The notes under the pieces are model-generated. The model was not told the DNA's origin, ran no database searches, and saw only the letters and a list, made by a program, of their open reading frames with translations. Of a stretch of DNA of 24,908 nucleotides, positions 1 through 9,823 are shown piece after piece. The DNA lies in NCBI RefSeq assembly GCF_022376445.1, contig NW_025955488.1:1-24908 (forward strand). The letters are read 5' to 3'. The number at the start of each line of letters is the position of its first letter. Positions within the stretch are counted from its first letter, which is position 1. The position numbers were made by a program, and so were the translations under genes. This stretch comes from Fomitopsis serialis (lineage: Eukaryota; Basidiomycota; Agaricomycetes; Polyporales; Fomitopsidaceae).

Positions 1-1162
1 ATACTCTCTAGGACGTCTCGATTTCAACATCGTCTACTAGTGACATAAGATTGTGTCGGGCATCTGATCATCTATTAGTGTGTAGACACGATGACATTGC
101 TTCTACCACTTCAACTTGAACTTGGGCATCATGATCGCCACAGGAGTCAGTACATGCACTTGGAAATTCAGAGAGAGGTGTATAGAGCGCATGCAAGCTG
201 TTGTCATTCTCCTGACGTATATGCATATGTCAACTGCATGCCTGAGGACACCTCCATTAACAAGTATACACTACTGCTACTACAACTAAGGCCAACTACA
301 CATCACTAATATCGAGTACGAACGGTATACAGCTTGCTATGTGTATACATTATCGCTATGCTATACAAACAGTATGGACACAGGCAGTATAAAATACAAA
401 ACAACAGAAGATGGTAGGTTTCTCAAGCTTCCGTGATACACACGCACGCGTCCGCCACTGCCCATGTTCGACTCAGGTGTACCCGCCAACCACGGAGCTC
501 ACTCACCCCGCGCCTGCACGACGCTCCCCTCAACCACCTCGTGCTCTTCTCCTTTCTCAGGCCCCTTCCCCCTTCAGCGCCCTTAAATTCACCCTTGCCC
601 ATGCCGTCCGTCTTCCCCTGCTCAGGCCCCTTACTAAGGCCCGCCCGAGCCCTGCTCCACAACCTGCTCATCCGCGAGTGAGGCTGCTCCGGCGTGATAT
701 GCATGAAACTCGAGTGTCCTTTCCCGCCGCCGTTCGGCGGTGTACGCGGGCTCGACGACCCGCTTATGCGGGAAGAAGATGGGGAGGCCGCTGGGGGAGT
801 GCCGATCGGGTTGTGCACACGGCGCCACGACGCTGAAGACGAGAGCCCGACGTGGCCATCTGCAGAGCCTGAGGCGCCGTGCGGAGGGGCTTGCAGGGCC
901 GACAGGCGCGCGCGCTCCGCCTCGCGGGGCGTACTCGCACTGTGCGTCGCACAGCGCGCGAGGCTAAGTGAACCGGGCAAGGGTGCCTGCCTTGTCGTCG
1001 GTGGGACGGGTGGTGAAGGCGGCAGGGGAGGAAGAGGCGGTAGGGGAGGCGCGATGGATCGGTGCTGCCGCAGGATGGGCTGCGCGGGCTCGTAGCGGAC
1101 AGGACGACGGATGAACGGTGTGCTGCGCGCTTTCCGCAGAGGTGATTCCGGACGCTCTGGCT
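1..1162. other. Region with no confident gene; possible extra 3' coding of next gene
   Basis: No frame here starts with ATG and shows a recognisable domain. The first 400 bases are AT-richer and stop-rich. From about 420 to 1080 the DNA is GC-rich and open in several frames on both strands, as expected from composition alone. On the minus strand one frame, read from 1079 down to about 690, is Pro/Ser-rich and resembles the style of the disordered protein encoded just upstream on that strand (1163-3001). It could be joined to it by a GT..AG intron from 1186 to 1080, but no homology supports this. Confidence 0.4.
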
Positions 1163-3001
1163 CTAGTGAAGGATGGGTTTGGATACCCGGGAGCGATACT
1201 CAGCCGAGGGAGTGCGAGCGTGCCCCGAGGCGGACCCAGAAGCAGAGGAGGCGGAGGTGGTCACATTGGAGTACGCGGATGCGGATGACGCCGCGGTGCT
1301 GGAGGACGTTCGCAGGTTGTTCGGGCTGGTTGACTGGGGCTTCGGACCCCCACCCATGAGTGGACTTGCGAAGGATTGCCAACCCGATGTTAACGGGTTA
1401 GACAACGAGCTTGACCGCCGCCTATGACCCTTCCCGTGACTGTGGTGAACCCGCCGCGTCTTCTCGAAGTCGAACTCTGGCAAGAGCTCAATCGACGGCG
1501 GAGCGAGAGGCGAGGACGCGGAGGGCGTGCGAGGACTGGAAGCCGTCATGGATGAGGCGATGCTAGGGCTGGAGCCAGGGAAATCGACGCGCTCATCATT
1601 CGCCGGGCTCAGGCACCGAAGCAGTCGCTCCAGGCGGGCTTCTGCATCGCTGTCGACCTCTGGAAAGCTGAGATCTGCTACATCAGTGATTGGGGAATGC
1701 ACATCTGACAATGGTGAAGTGGCGTCTGTCGTGTCGGAATTAGTGGGCGGCGGAGAGACGTCCTCGGGAATGAGTCCCTTTAACAGCACTTCTTGAACGA
1801 GGTCGCGCCCACTCCCCTCGCTGTCCTCCATGTCCTCCATGTCCTCCTCGTCATCGTCAAAGAAGTAGGCGTACCTGGGCGCGTCTGGTGTAGGCCCAAA
1901 GCCTTCCAACTTTGCCATACTCAACTCCAGCCGCGCCATACTTTCCTCGGGATCGAATGTCGTCATCAGATTGTCCCCAAGGCCTCCATTCGCATAGACG
2001 TGTGGACTCCGCGCGGTCCTGAGGAAGGGCGGGGTAGGAGGCAGCGGTAGGTCGGGTGGCGCGTCACGTTCGAGGGCGGACAACGAGAGCGGGAACTCGG
2101 GCGCGGTCTTCGGAGGTGAAGGAAAGGCAGCGGCAAGCTCATGCATGGAGGAACTACAGAGCCCGGGAGTGTTCCCAGGTGAAGAACTCGTCGCCTCCCA
2201 GGAGAAGTCCTCGTCGTCCAGGAAGTCATCATAATCATCCCCGAGCATCTGTCGCTGCTCGGGCGACGATACCTCGACCTCACGTCTCTGCTCCGGCGAC
2301 TTTTCCTTGCCATCCGGGGACATATCTTCTGGTTGGGTGAGCGTACGACGCAAGACCTCCGAGAACTGCGCGTGCGAATGAAAGTGGACCGCGCGCCGCC
2401 GCTGTGCGCGCTCCTCGCGTGACATGTCCGCCTGAGGTGACGGTGCCGACGCGAGCTTCTCCAGGTCAACGAGCCCGAGCCCAGTCGGTACGCTGGGTCG
2501 CGCTCTGAGGTGGCTCCGGCGCTCCGATGAGCGGGTGGGTGATCCGATGGGCAGACGAGCGGGACTGCCGCCTGACGAGGGCGACGACGATGTGATGGTA
2601 CGCGAGCGGACGGGTGTGGAGAAGCGAACACCCTCGTAAGACAGAGAACCGCAAGAGTAGAGACTGTGGGCCCGGTTCCCCTGCTGAGGCGGCGTCGCGG
2701 GTGGACGAGTGGTCAGCGGGCGCAAGGCTTCCGACGGCCGCGAGGCGAGAGGACTGCCCAGATGGCGCAAATCATTAGGGGCTAGACGGCTCGCCTGGAG
2801 GGTACCCATGGGGGACGCAGAGTGGCGTGCCTCGTGCAATAGGGGCATGGGGAGAGAAGATGTAGGATGGGCAGAAGGAGGGCACCAGGACCCGAGTCGA
2901 ACATGCCCAAGGATCCGGGTGTGGTCACTCTGCCCCACTGCGTCGATCGAAGGCCAGATCGGGCATGATAGCAGCGCTACCGCCGTCACACTGTCTTGCA
3001 T
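1163..3001 (-). CDS. Serine/proline-rich, largely disordered protein with acidic patches (unknown function)
   Basis: This is an intronless frame of 612 residues from the ATG at 3001; the frame is open slightly further upstream but only from a non-ATG codon. I do not recognise a domain. It is rich in Ser, Pro and Arg, with two strongly acidic patches: around residue 252 (DDYDDFLDDEDF) and around residues 380-393 (FFDDDEEDMEDMEDSE). A basic, phosphorylation-like motif (GHRRRSSSLSN) lies near residue 520, and a Ser/Ala/Thr-rich run closes the protein. Repeated SP and TP pairs suggest a target of proline-directed kinases, which is inference. Codon choice looks like that of the other genes here. 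The start could be further in (a later Met precedes PLLHEARHSAS), and the 3' end may be extended by splicing at 1186. It is probably a real gene because an 1.8-kb open frame with protein-like composition is unlikely by chance. Confidence 0.6.
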   Translation of the reverse strand: MQDSVTAVALLSCPIWPSIDAVGQSDHTRILGHVRLGSWCPPSAHPTSSLPMPLLHEARHSASPMGTLQASRLAPNDLRHLGSPLASRPSEALRPLTTRPPATPPQQGNRAHSLYSCGSLSYEGVRFSTPVRSRTITSSSPSSGGSPARLPIGSPTRSSERRSHLRARPSVPTGLGLVDLEKLASAPSPQADMSREERAQRRRAVHFHSHAQFSEVLRRTLTQPEDMSPDGKEKSPEQRREVEVSSPEQRQMLGDDYDDFLDDEDFSWEATSSSPGNTPGLCSSSMHELAAAFPSPPKTAPEFPLSLSALERDAPPDLPLPPTPPFLRTARSPHVYANGGLGDNLMTTFDPEESMARLELSMAKLEGFGPTPDAPRYAYFFDDDEEDMEDMEDSEGSGRDLVQEVLLKGLIPEDVSPPPTNSDTTDATSPLSDVHSPITDVADLSFPEVDSDAEARLERLLRCLSPANDERVDFPGSSPSIASSMTASSPRTPSASSPLAPPSIELLPEFDFEKTRRVHHSHGKGHRRRSSSLSNPLTSGWQSFASPLMGGGPKPQSTSPNNLRTSSSTAASSASAYSNVTTSASSASGSASGHARTPSAEYRSRVSKPILH

Positions 3002-4068
3002 GCATAAGGACGTCCGTCCCTTCAAGACGCGCCCGACGGGTGCACGTCAGGCGCGTCGGCTGCTGCGGCCGTCGGTGATGAACCTGTAACGTGGCTATAT
3101 TGCACCTTTCGAGCAGACTCACCTACGAACAGGAGTAGAAAGGCGAGACGGGCTAGCTGGCGGCATGTCAGACCGGCCGATCGCCCAGCGGCACGGTTCA
3201 ACAGATCGCCACCATGTTCTGTCCCTTGCACGTCTGGCATAAGCAGAGCTGGCTCGAGCCGAGCCGCGATCACCCTACCGTACCGTCCAACATCGATGCG
3301 GTCGCCGTCAGCGGAACCCGCAGTGAGAAGATGGTTGCGAAAGATCATGGCCGTCCAAGTTGATCCCGACCCGGGACGTTCCTCAGCCACAAGTGGCGCG
3401 TGAGTGCTTCTCGCCTAATATGGAAACCTCCTCAAAGGCACAGGTCAGGCGCTCAAGCGCTCTTGCAGGTTGCCTGTACCTGGAAGAGCCCGAGTCTCTG
3501 GATATGGCCCTCCTCGATGATAGCTTTTCTGCCGGAAAGCACCCTGGATCTGGAAGAGGCATTCATCCTCTGAATTAATTTTCTTCGGCTGCGTCACTTT
3601 AATTGTCGAGGCGGGACCGTTTGAATTCGAACGAGACTGTCGTTAATCCGGGCCGTTTGATGACATGCTGGCATAGGTACGTCTCGTACTAAGGCCCATA
3701 GGTAGTATGCCAAGTCCAGCATGTCATTTGCGCAAGCTGAGACCTGGCTAAGCTGCATGCTGGTGAGTATATGCGTCCTTCGAGTTGTCGATGTCGTCTC
3801 ATTCCTTTTAGGGCCGGGAAAGCAGCAGCAGCACTGTGTTCAAGCACAACGATTTCCGAGGTCCTAATAATTCGCACGACCAGGCTGCAGCTGCACATCA
3901 AAGTGCTTACACTGAGACTACCAGTACAGCAGCAAACTACTAGTAGTCAAGTCCACGACTGTCAGGAACTGATAGCAGCGGTCTTCAGACGCTTGACATG
4001 CAAGAGTTGTCATGGGACCCACCCACCCAGGATCATTGACCACCGGCTGCCGGGGAATGAGCTTATGG
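3002..4068. other. Gene-poor interval
   Basis: No coding region can be supported. On the minus strand between 3022 and 3348 there is an open frame beginning MIFRNHLLTAG, which could be a 5' exon of the gene ending at 1163; it has no recognisable content. A hairpin at 3660-3727 is listed separately. The rest shows nothing recognisable. Confidence 0.5.
3660..3727. repeat. Imperfect hairpin with 12-bp perfect arms
   Basis: The arm ATGACATGCTGG at 3660-3671 is repeated as its exact reverse complement at 3716-3727. Inside it a second pair (GGCATA at 3670-3675, TATGCC at 3706-3711) can also stack. The total length is 68 bp. No target-site duplication is evident, so this may be a small MITE remnant, a structured RNA element or a chance palindrome. 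Confidence 0.5.
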
Positions 4069-4306
4069 TCAACCTTGCACACCGACGACTTGAACATCTC
4101 TGGCGGTGTACTCGTCGGCTTCGACATTCACTAAACGTCATGTAAGTGCCTATCATCGTCACTAACACGCAGCCATGCTCACCTGATCGAGGGCACCCGT
4201 CATAACTACCCGGTTCCCAACAGTTTTGGGTGGTGGGAACAGATGCCGCGTCGGTGACGAAGGCCAGAAGCAGAGGAGCAAGGAACATGAGGTGCTTGGT
4301 GTACAT
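4069..4306 (-). CDS. Possible small secreted peptide (weak model)
   Basis: From the ATG at 4306 the minus strand encodes MYTKHLMFLAPLLLAFVTDA, a good signal-peptide shape with a short charged start, a hydrophobic core and a likely cleavage after an Ala near residue 21. It is followed by a short mature part with two cysteines (QNCWEPGSYDGCPRS). A plausible intron (GTGAGC donor at 4182, acceptor at 4131, 52 nt) joins it to a second exon ending in TGA at 4069, giving 61 residues. Without splicing the same frame runs to 4010 and encodes 98 residues. The small size, the lack of a family match and the two alternative models make this uncertain. If real, it would be exported; small secreted cysteine-containing proteins are common in fungi. 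Confidence 0.3.
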
Positions 4307-5109
4307 GGTACGAGGCCTGCGTTCGAGACTTGGTTGGGCAGTCCCACCAGCGATGCAGCCTATTTATGCACTGACTTTCGCCCGAGTTCTCCGGGAGAGT
4401 CTTCACATCGACAGTCAGTTCAAGTTCACGCGACGTATGCTCAAACTCGTCGGAGAGATGCAGTTCGGGTTGCACTCGGCGAAGTGCAATACGATACAGT
4501 ATCACCGCGGGTGCGCACTGAAGGTCTGAAGAATTGAGAGGCTCTGCTGAGGGTTTGGACTAGGCTGCCATGAGGTTGCCTCGGAATCCGTTCGGTCTTG
4601 GCTCGGTGCTGGGGTGATTGTACGCGAGTATGGATATTTGAATGCTCTGCATCGTTGTACAGCTGAGGTGCCAGTGATTGATGCACAGACTGAGACAAGG
4701 ATCTCAATGTGTCGAACGCACGTACACGTTTGACGCTGTATGACTATAGAGTCGTTGAGTATTTGTTGAAGCACTCATTGCATAAGTAGTTTGATTGCCT
4801 GCAGTGACATCTTATGAGAGGTTGTACTCGCGCTGCCAGTGGTGGTGACCGTACTATGATACAAATTCATCGCCATTACGCATGTCATGAACTTGTGACT
4901 TGCGCCACATAGCGTGACATGCGGCCCGTGCCGTCGCGGCGTGGGCGTAAAATAAGCTACTTACATACAGTCAGTGGCAACCGCGCTCGAGTCCCTGCCG
5001 CCGCTGCGCTCGTTTGTCTACCTTCCTCAGACTCTTCGCATCCGACTCGGGGTCTGGCATAGCCCATGTCTTCGACGGTACCCGCATCATTCGCAAGGTC
5101 GACACTGTC
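4307..5109. other. Intergenic; upstream region of the F-box gene
   Basis: No supported gene. Overlapping short frames on both strands have no family resemblance. An AT-rich run (AAAATAAGC) near 4949 lies about 160 bases upstream of the F-box start and may belong to its promoter. This is weak evidence. Confidence 0.4.
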
Positions 5110-6221
5110 ATGGCACGCTTACCTCTCGAAATCATCGAATATATCATCGACCATCTGTATGGCGATGCAGCGACCCTCGGGGCCTGTGCGCTGATCTGCC
5201 GGGCATTGGTCCCCTCGTCCAGTGTCCATCGCTTTCGTGCAGTTCGAATCGACGCTGATGCTCGGGGAGCTGCGCGACTACGCAATCTACTCGCTACCTC
5301 AGGACACCTGAACCTATTGATCCGAATCCTTGAGCTCGTCCAAGACCACAGCATGCCCCTTCGCGAGCTGTTTTCCCTCCCGAGGCTACAAAACGTGGTC
5401 GAGCTCAGAATTACCGGACTCGGATTGACCACAGAGGCCATCGATTCACTGCGTACCCTGGACCTCCCGTCGCTCAAACGACTACGCGTACGCAATTGTC
5501 AAGTCTTACAATTTCGCCACCTTAGATCCATATTGTCATTCTTCCCCTCTATCAATACGCTGGCGATCCAGGATAACCTCATTTGGCCTCGAAGTGGCTT
5601 CCCGTCATCCCCATCAACACTACATACCCTGGATTTGTCGCACGACATCCATACCCTTAGAGTCGTCTTGAGTAGCATGCCCACTCTGGTGTGCAACAAC
5701 ATGCTTTGCGCTTACGGTCCCGCGGGTCTGCGGCACCTTGATATGGCGGTCAATTGGCTAGCATTAACGAGTACGCACTCTCGTAGTCACTTCATCTGCA
5801 CCTCTCTGACGGACCAGCAGGATGGCACCGGGACCCACAAATTTCCTTGGCCGTATGCTCAAAGCTGCAGACCTTCACGCTGCGCTGCGTCATCGACTCG
5901 CAGTGCCGGCCCGGAAATCCTCATCTGTTTAAGGTCTGCGAACTGCTCGCGCAGCTCGTTACCTCTTCATTGACGACAATTACACTGTTCTTTCACGTGT
6001 CGACCTCACACGACAAACCTCGCCGCTCTGTACAGTGGGTACAGCTGCGCGCTCTGGATTGGAGGAGTATAGAGGCGCGACTCTCCGAGCCGAAGTTCGC
6101 AGGGGTGTCGAAGTTCATTGCCAACGGTAAAGGCAGCGAGTTGCCGTGGCAAGCATTCCTCGATAACAAGTTTCCCGAACTGAATGGCCGCGAGCTTTTG
6201 ATAGACTGGGACCTTCAGTAG
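5110..6221 (+). CDS. F-box/leucine-rich repeat-like protein
   Basis: Exons 5110-5770 and 5821-6221 encode 353 residues; the 50-nt intron has a GTACGC donor, a CTGAC branch-like site and a CAG end, and removing it shifts frame exactly into the downstream open frame. The protein begins with an F-box: LPLEIIEYIIDHLYGD with the following ALICRALV and FRAVRI, residues about 3-45. F-boxes bind Skp1 in SCF ubiquitin ligases. The rest has regularly spaced leucines (LPSLKRLRVRNC, LHTLDLSHDI, LQTFTLRCVI) typical of the degenerate leucine-rich repeats in expanded basidiomycete F-box families, which would select the substrate. The frame is open upstream to 5014 without an ATG, so 5110 is the chosen start; it has a G at -3 and a G at +4. 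The gene is followed tail-to-tail by a decayed paralogue at 6427-7258. The substrate cannot be told. Confidence 0.75.
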
Positions 6222-6426
6222 GTTTGATCACTACAATGTGTCGCGGCGCCTACTCCTACGGTACTAAGTAAAAAAACTTACATTGCAATGGTACATCCTA
6301 CTCCGAAGATGAACATTGCGCATTGCGTAGAGATGCGCGGATTCGAGGTTTGGGCCATTTGTCTTCCTCTCAGCTTGCGAAGACGGCACAATATAAAAGG
6401 TTGACTGCGACGACGAGATCGTGACA

Positions 6427-7258
6427 TCAATGTGATGCATACGATACCGTTTGTATGGCCCGGCGTGCATGTAGTTCAGGCCGTACGCTGCGGATGTAGT
6501 CCTCGAGGACCGCCGGCTCGCCTTCGCCCTCCAGAACCAGTTTACACGATGCAGGTAGCTTGGCCTGCATGAACATATCGCTGATGCCAGCCCAGTTCAG
6601 TGTCTGCAGCTCGTCGAAACGCACTCTGCGAGCGATGCTGTCGATATTTGCGTCTTTCATGAACACCGACAGCTTCACCGTCCTCAGGTGAGGTGAAGTG
6701 AGTGTGGAACGAAGTCTTGTGACACCGCGGATATCGTCGTTGTCGAGCGACTGCGTGCCCCGGAGCAAAATTTAGAACGCACAAGTGCGCAGGCGGGTGT
6801 AAGGCGCGAAGGAGAATGGCTCCCGCCCGAGGATCCCTAACGTACATGAACCTGTCGTGAGTGTCGCGGCTCGCCCGTGATCAGAGGAAGCCGACATACT
6901 CGATAACCAGCCAGGACTGCCGATGTCTAGCTCTAGCGTCTCGAGAGTATCTGGACCAAGCATCTTGAGGAAGGAAGGGTTCAGAGAGATCTGTCGTCGC
7001 CGTCGTCGAATGGAGCTGACGGACGAGCATCTCCCTGACTGGGACCAGTTCGGCCACCCGTGGATCTTCTTCGTCAAACCATGGCTCCCCCAGTCTCAGG
7101 GTCCGCAGTCTGCCCGATACACGAGATCGCAGCTCGTCATCAACATAGGTAGACACCACGGTCGCATATATATGAAGACTCTTGCCTTTCTCAGCCATTC
7201 TATTCAACGCCGAGATCCGCAGTGGGCGTCTAGCAATTCCCTCTGTTGCCCCTACCGA
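6427..7258 (-). pseudogene. Decayed, 5'-truncated paralogue of the neighbouring F-box/LRR gene
   Basis: The minus strand carries the C-terminal half of a protein like the one at 5110-6221. Matching stretches are FAPYTRLRTCAF against LAVCSKLQTFTL, SPHLRTVKLSVFM against SSLTTITLFFHV, and DELQTLNWAGI against VQLRALDWRSI, followed by the same acidic tail and a shared PEL near the end. Two plausible introns keep the frame: 6991-7045 (or a 49-nt variant starting at 7039) and 6852-6899, which has a strong GTATGT donor. An in-frame TAA at 6772-6774 interrupts the coding sequence, directly after the conserved LRTCAF, while homology continues beyond it. Upstream of 7258 there is a stop and no F-box motif. 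The only intron that could remove the stop would be 32 nt and would change frame. I therefore call it a pseudogene; a truncated expressed protein remains possible. Confidence 0.65.
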
Positions 7259-7768
7259 TCATTGCCAAGCACGAGACTCTTGCGCGCAGCTATGGCATCC
7301 AGGTGACGACTGAGAACGTATATGAGGACAACACACAGTGATTGTCTGCGTCTTCTACAGCTGCGAGAGCTTCCGCTTCAAGTGTAATTCTTCGTGTCAG
7401 CCTGGGGCGGCGTTCCTGATTATCCTCAGCAACCGGTGCGTATGTGTGAGCTTCCCGAGAGAAGATCGCAATTCAATAAGTGTGTTGATGATGTTGATGC
7501 GTCACAACTCATGACTGCCAGACTGGTTGCGAGCGCGACATGCTGTGCAGCTGTCACTCGACTCCGGATTGACAGCAGATCTGGATCCGCAGCGCATAGC
7601 CGCCACGATGCCGCTGTGCCCTCGAAACCTCATTGGGCCCTCCGCAGCGTCGCTCCAGCCTCCTTGACAGCTGAGGATAGCCGATGGCCTGACTGTCAAG
7701 AACCATATCCGTAGCCCTGTTGCAGCAATATATGCACGCCGGAGCCGACAAGGCTATGCTGCCGCCGT
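7259..7768. other. Intergenic region
   Basis: No supported gene. The 5' part of the F-box paralogue would be expected here but cannot be recognised. The right end merges into the upstream region of the seven-helix gene, with similarity to the 5' flank of copy B beginning near 7660 (the TGACAGCTG area). Confidence 0.4.
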
Positions 7769-7849
7769 GCTCATGTACAAAAGCATGTCTCCAGCACGGA
7801 CGCAACATCCACCGAGGCCTCCTTTTCTCTTTCTCTTTCTCTCGGTCAG
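7769..7849 (+). promoter_or_regulatory. Putative core promoter of seven-helix copy A
   Basis: The block GTGCTCATGTACAAAAG about 75 bases before the ATG matches CGCTCATATACAAGG at the same distance before copy B. The flanking GATGCTACCACC-type sequence and the ACGGACGCAACATC block are also shared, and both are followed by a CT-rich stretch (TTTTCTCTTTCTC) just before the start codon. Conservation between paralogues in non-coding DNA suggests a TATA-like element and a pyrimidine-rich transcription start region. The function is inferred. Confidence 0.45.
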
Positions 7850-8990
7850 ATGTCTTTTCAACCCACGAAGTTTCCTTCTCCCATCGGCGGCGTGCCCAAC
7901 CCGCACGACCTCGCCCCTTCAGTGGTCTTCGCCGTACTTTATGCCTTAACGATCCCGCTCGCCGTCTACCGGCTCGCGTCCAAGAACTCCCGCAACCTCT
8001 TCATCATCGCCAGCGTGATCTTCGCCGCCGAGCGGTACGTCCCCCCGCCCCCGCCCCCGCCGCGCGCCCACTCAGGCTGACCCTGCGCCCGCAGCGTCGT
8101 CGACTTCTCCTTCCGCGCGGCGGAGGCGGAGACGCCCAGTATGCGCACGACGAAGTTCTGGGTCGGCTGGCTCCAGAGCGCGTACGCGATGGGCTTCATC
8201 GGCCTCGCGGGCGACGTCGGCAACATCGCGCGCGCGTTCCTGCTCAAGTCCACGCGCGCCGCGGAGCCCCCGCTCAACCTGCTCGTCTCGTCCGACGAGG
8301 AGCGCGCGGCGTTCCCCAAGCCGGACGATCGCGCCGCGACGTTCGCCCAGTATGACGGGGCGGGCGTGCGGGAGGTCTTCATGGACGAGCCGGAGCGCAG
8401 GGCGTGGATCGAGCGCTACGGCGTGGTCTCGCTGGTCATGCGGCTTACGGCCTTGACGTTGGGGGGCGTGTACAGCGGGTTGTACTTTGACGGGATAACG
8501 GACCACGCCAAGGCCGTGACGGCGCAGCGGATGAGGTGCGTCTCTCTGGGGTTCGCCGCGGGGACGTGCGACGCGACGCTGACTGCGCGCGCTGGGCTGT
8601 AGATATGCGTCGGACATCATCGTGGTGGTGTACCTGCAGCTCGTCAAGGCCGTGCTCATCTGGGCGCTGTTCACGCGCCCGAAACGCGTCGCCCGCTGGC
8701 CCGCGCTCTTCTTGATGGCTTTATGTCTTCTTCTTGTGAGTCCTACCCTGCTCTGACAGAATTAAGCTGACGGGCTCCGCGCGACTCAGTCAATACCCGC
8801 GCTCTACCGCCTCGCCGCGATGGCGAACTACACCGACTCCCTGCTCTCGATGGCACCCGGCTCGCTCAACAGCCCCGCGGCGAAGACGGTGTTCTACACG
8901 CTGCACGTCGCGCCCGAGTTCGTCGTCGGCACGCTGCTGCTCTCGGTGAACGTGAAGAAGATGTTCGGCTTCGCTACGTGGCGCGGGTGA
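7850..8990 (+). CDS. Seven-helix membrane protein, copy A (possible receptor-like)
   Basis: Four exons (7850-8034, 8095-8535, 8603-8735, 8790-8990) encode 319 residues; introns are 60, 67 and 54 nt and sit at the same places as in the two paralogues at 18495-19651 and 20926-22192. Hydrophobic segments at about residues 20-42, 50-67, 84-105, 171-193, 211-232, 241-262 and 286-308 predict seven membrane helices. Between helices 3 and 4 lies a variable charged loop (about 110-170) containing AAFPKPDD and DEPERRAWIERYG. The N-terminal KFPSPIGGVPNPHDLAPS is nearly identical in all copies and there is no cleavable signal peptide. It resembles basidiomycete proteins loosely labelled family C-like GPCRs; I recall that label and cannot verify it. 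Ligand and partners are unknown. It could equally be a transporter-like or structural membrane protein. Confidence 0.8.
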
Positions 8991-9823
8991 GCGTCGGGTC
9001 GGGAAGGCCGGTGGCCACCCCGTGGCTTTCTAACTTATTAGTATTGTACATGTGTTCTTATTGTCTCTTGCTCTTTTTTTGTGTTTTGTTTGCAACCAGG
9101 ACATTCGCATTTCGCCACTGCAAAAACGTCGCCACGAAACTGGGCGAGTTGAGGAGAGCCCTCCGAGTCTGGCAGGGGTTACCCGCTCACCACTATCAGC
9201 AGATCCACCGCGATGCATGCGAGTTTGTTCACAGAACATCCCACCTACCCGCTGGGACCGCTGTATTATGTTGCGCAGCAGATAATGCTCTCACAATGAT
9301 GCTTGTAAAGTATAGACGCGCCGCAGCTGATGCTGTACATCGTTACATGAGTTGTGCAGTAGAGATACTGCGTACTAAGCTGACCCACATGTTCTGTTAC
9401 AAGCCAGTCTCAGAGTCGCAGACACATGAACACATGAACACACGCGAATATGGAGTACACGAGACGCCGATAGCTTTACAGATTGATTAGAGACGTTGGT
9501 ACGGTACGGCGTGGATGGTAAGGACTACATAGAGCGAGTGCGAAGTAGGATACAGCAACATCTTTAAGGTAGCAGATGCAGGAAGAGGGTTGCAAGGTTG
9601 GGGGATCAAGAGTGGTCATTAACACGATATACAAGGTCGGGAACCAGCATGGCGTGGTCTGAGTAACCTACCGGCGCTTTCACGATACAGACGGGGGATG
9701 GGAATACGGGGAATGGAAGTGTCCGTGCCGGGCAACAAGCATCGAAGAACAAACATGACAGCACTCGAATCCTCTACAGCACACACGCACTTCAAACAGA
9801 CCTCCACTCAGGCTGACGCGCGC
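8991..9823. other. Convergent intergenic region
   Basis: It lies between the 3' ends of the seven-helix gene and the SUR7/PalI gene. An open frame runs on from the stop region of the former but has no protein-like content. It should hold the 3' UTRs and polyadenylation signals of both genes, though no clear signal can be singled out. Confidence 0.5.

Noticed and set aside
4226..4537. Two overlapping plus-strand frames of about 100 codons
   Set aside because: They are antisense to the candidate signal-peptide frame, have no family features and overlap each other in different frames.
6743..6780. A 32-nt GT..AG intron that would remove the stop in the F-box paralogue
   Set aside because: It is shorter than any other intron here and would move the reading frame away from the homologous downstream sequence.
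8072..8674. Minus-strand open frame opposite the seven-helix copy A
   Set aside because: It is a shadow of exons 2 and 3 of copy A; the same shadow appears opposite copies B and C.
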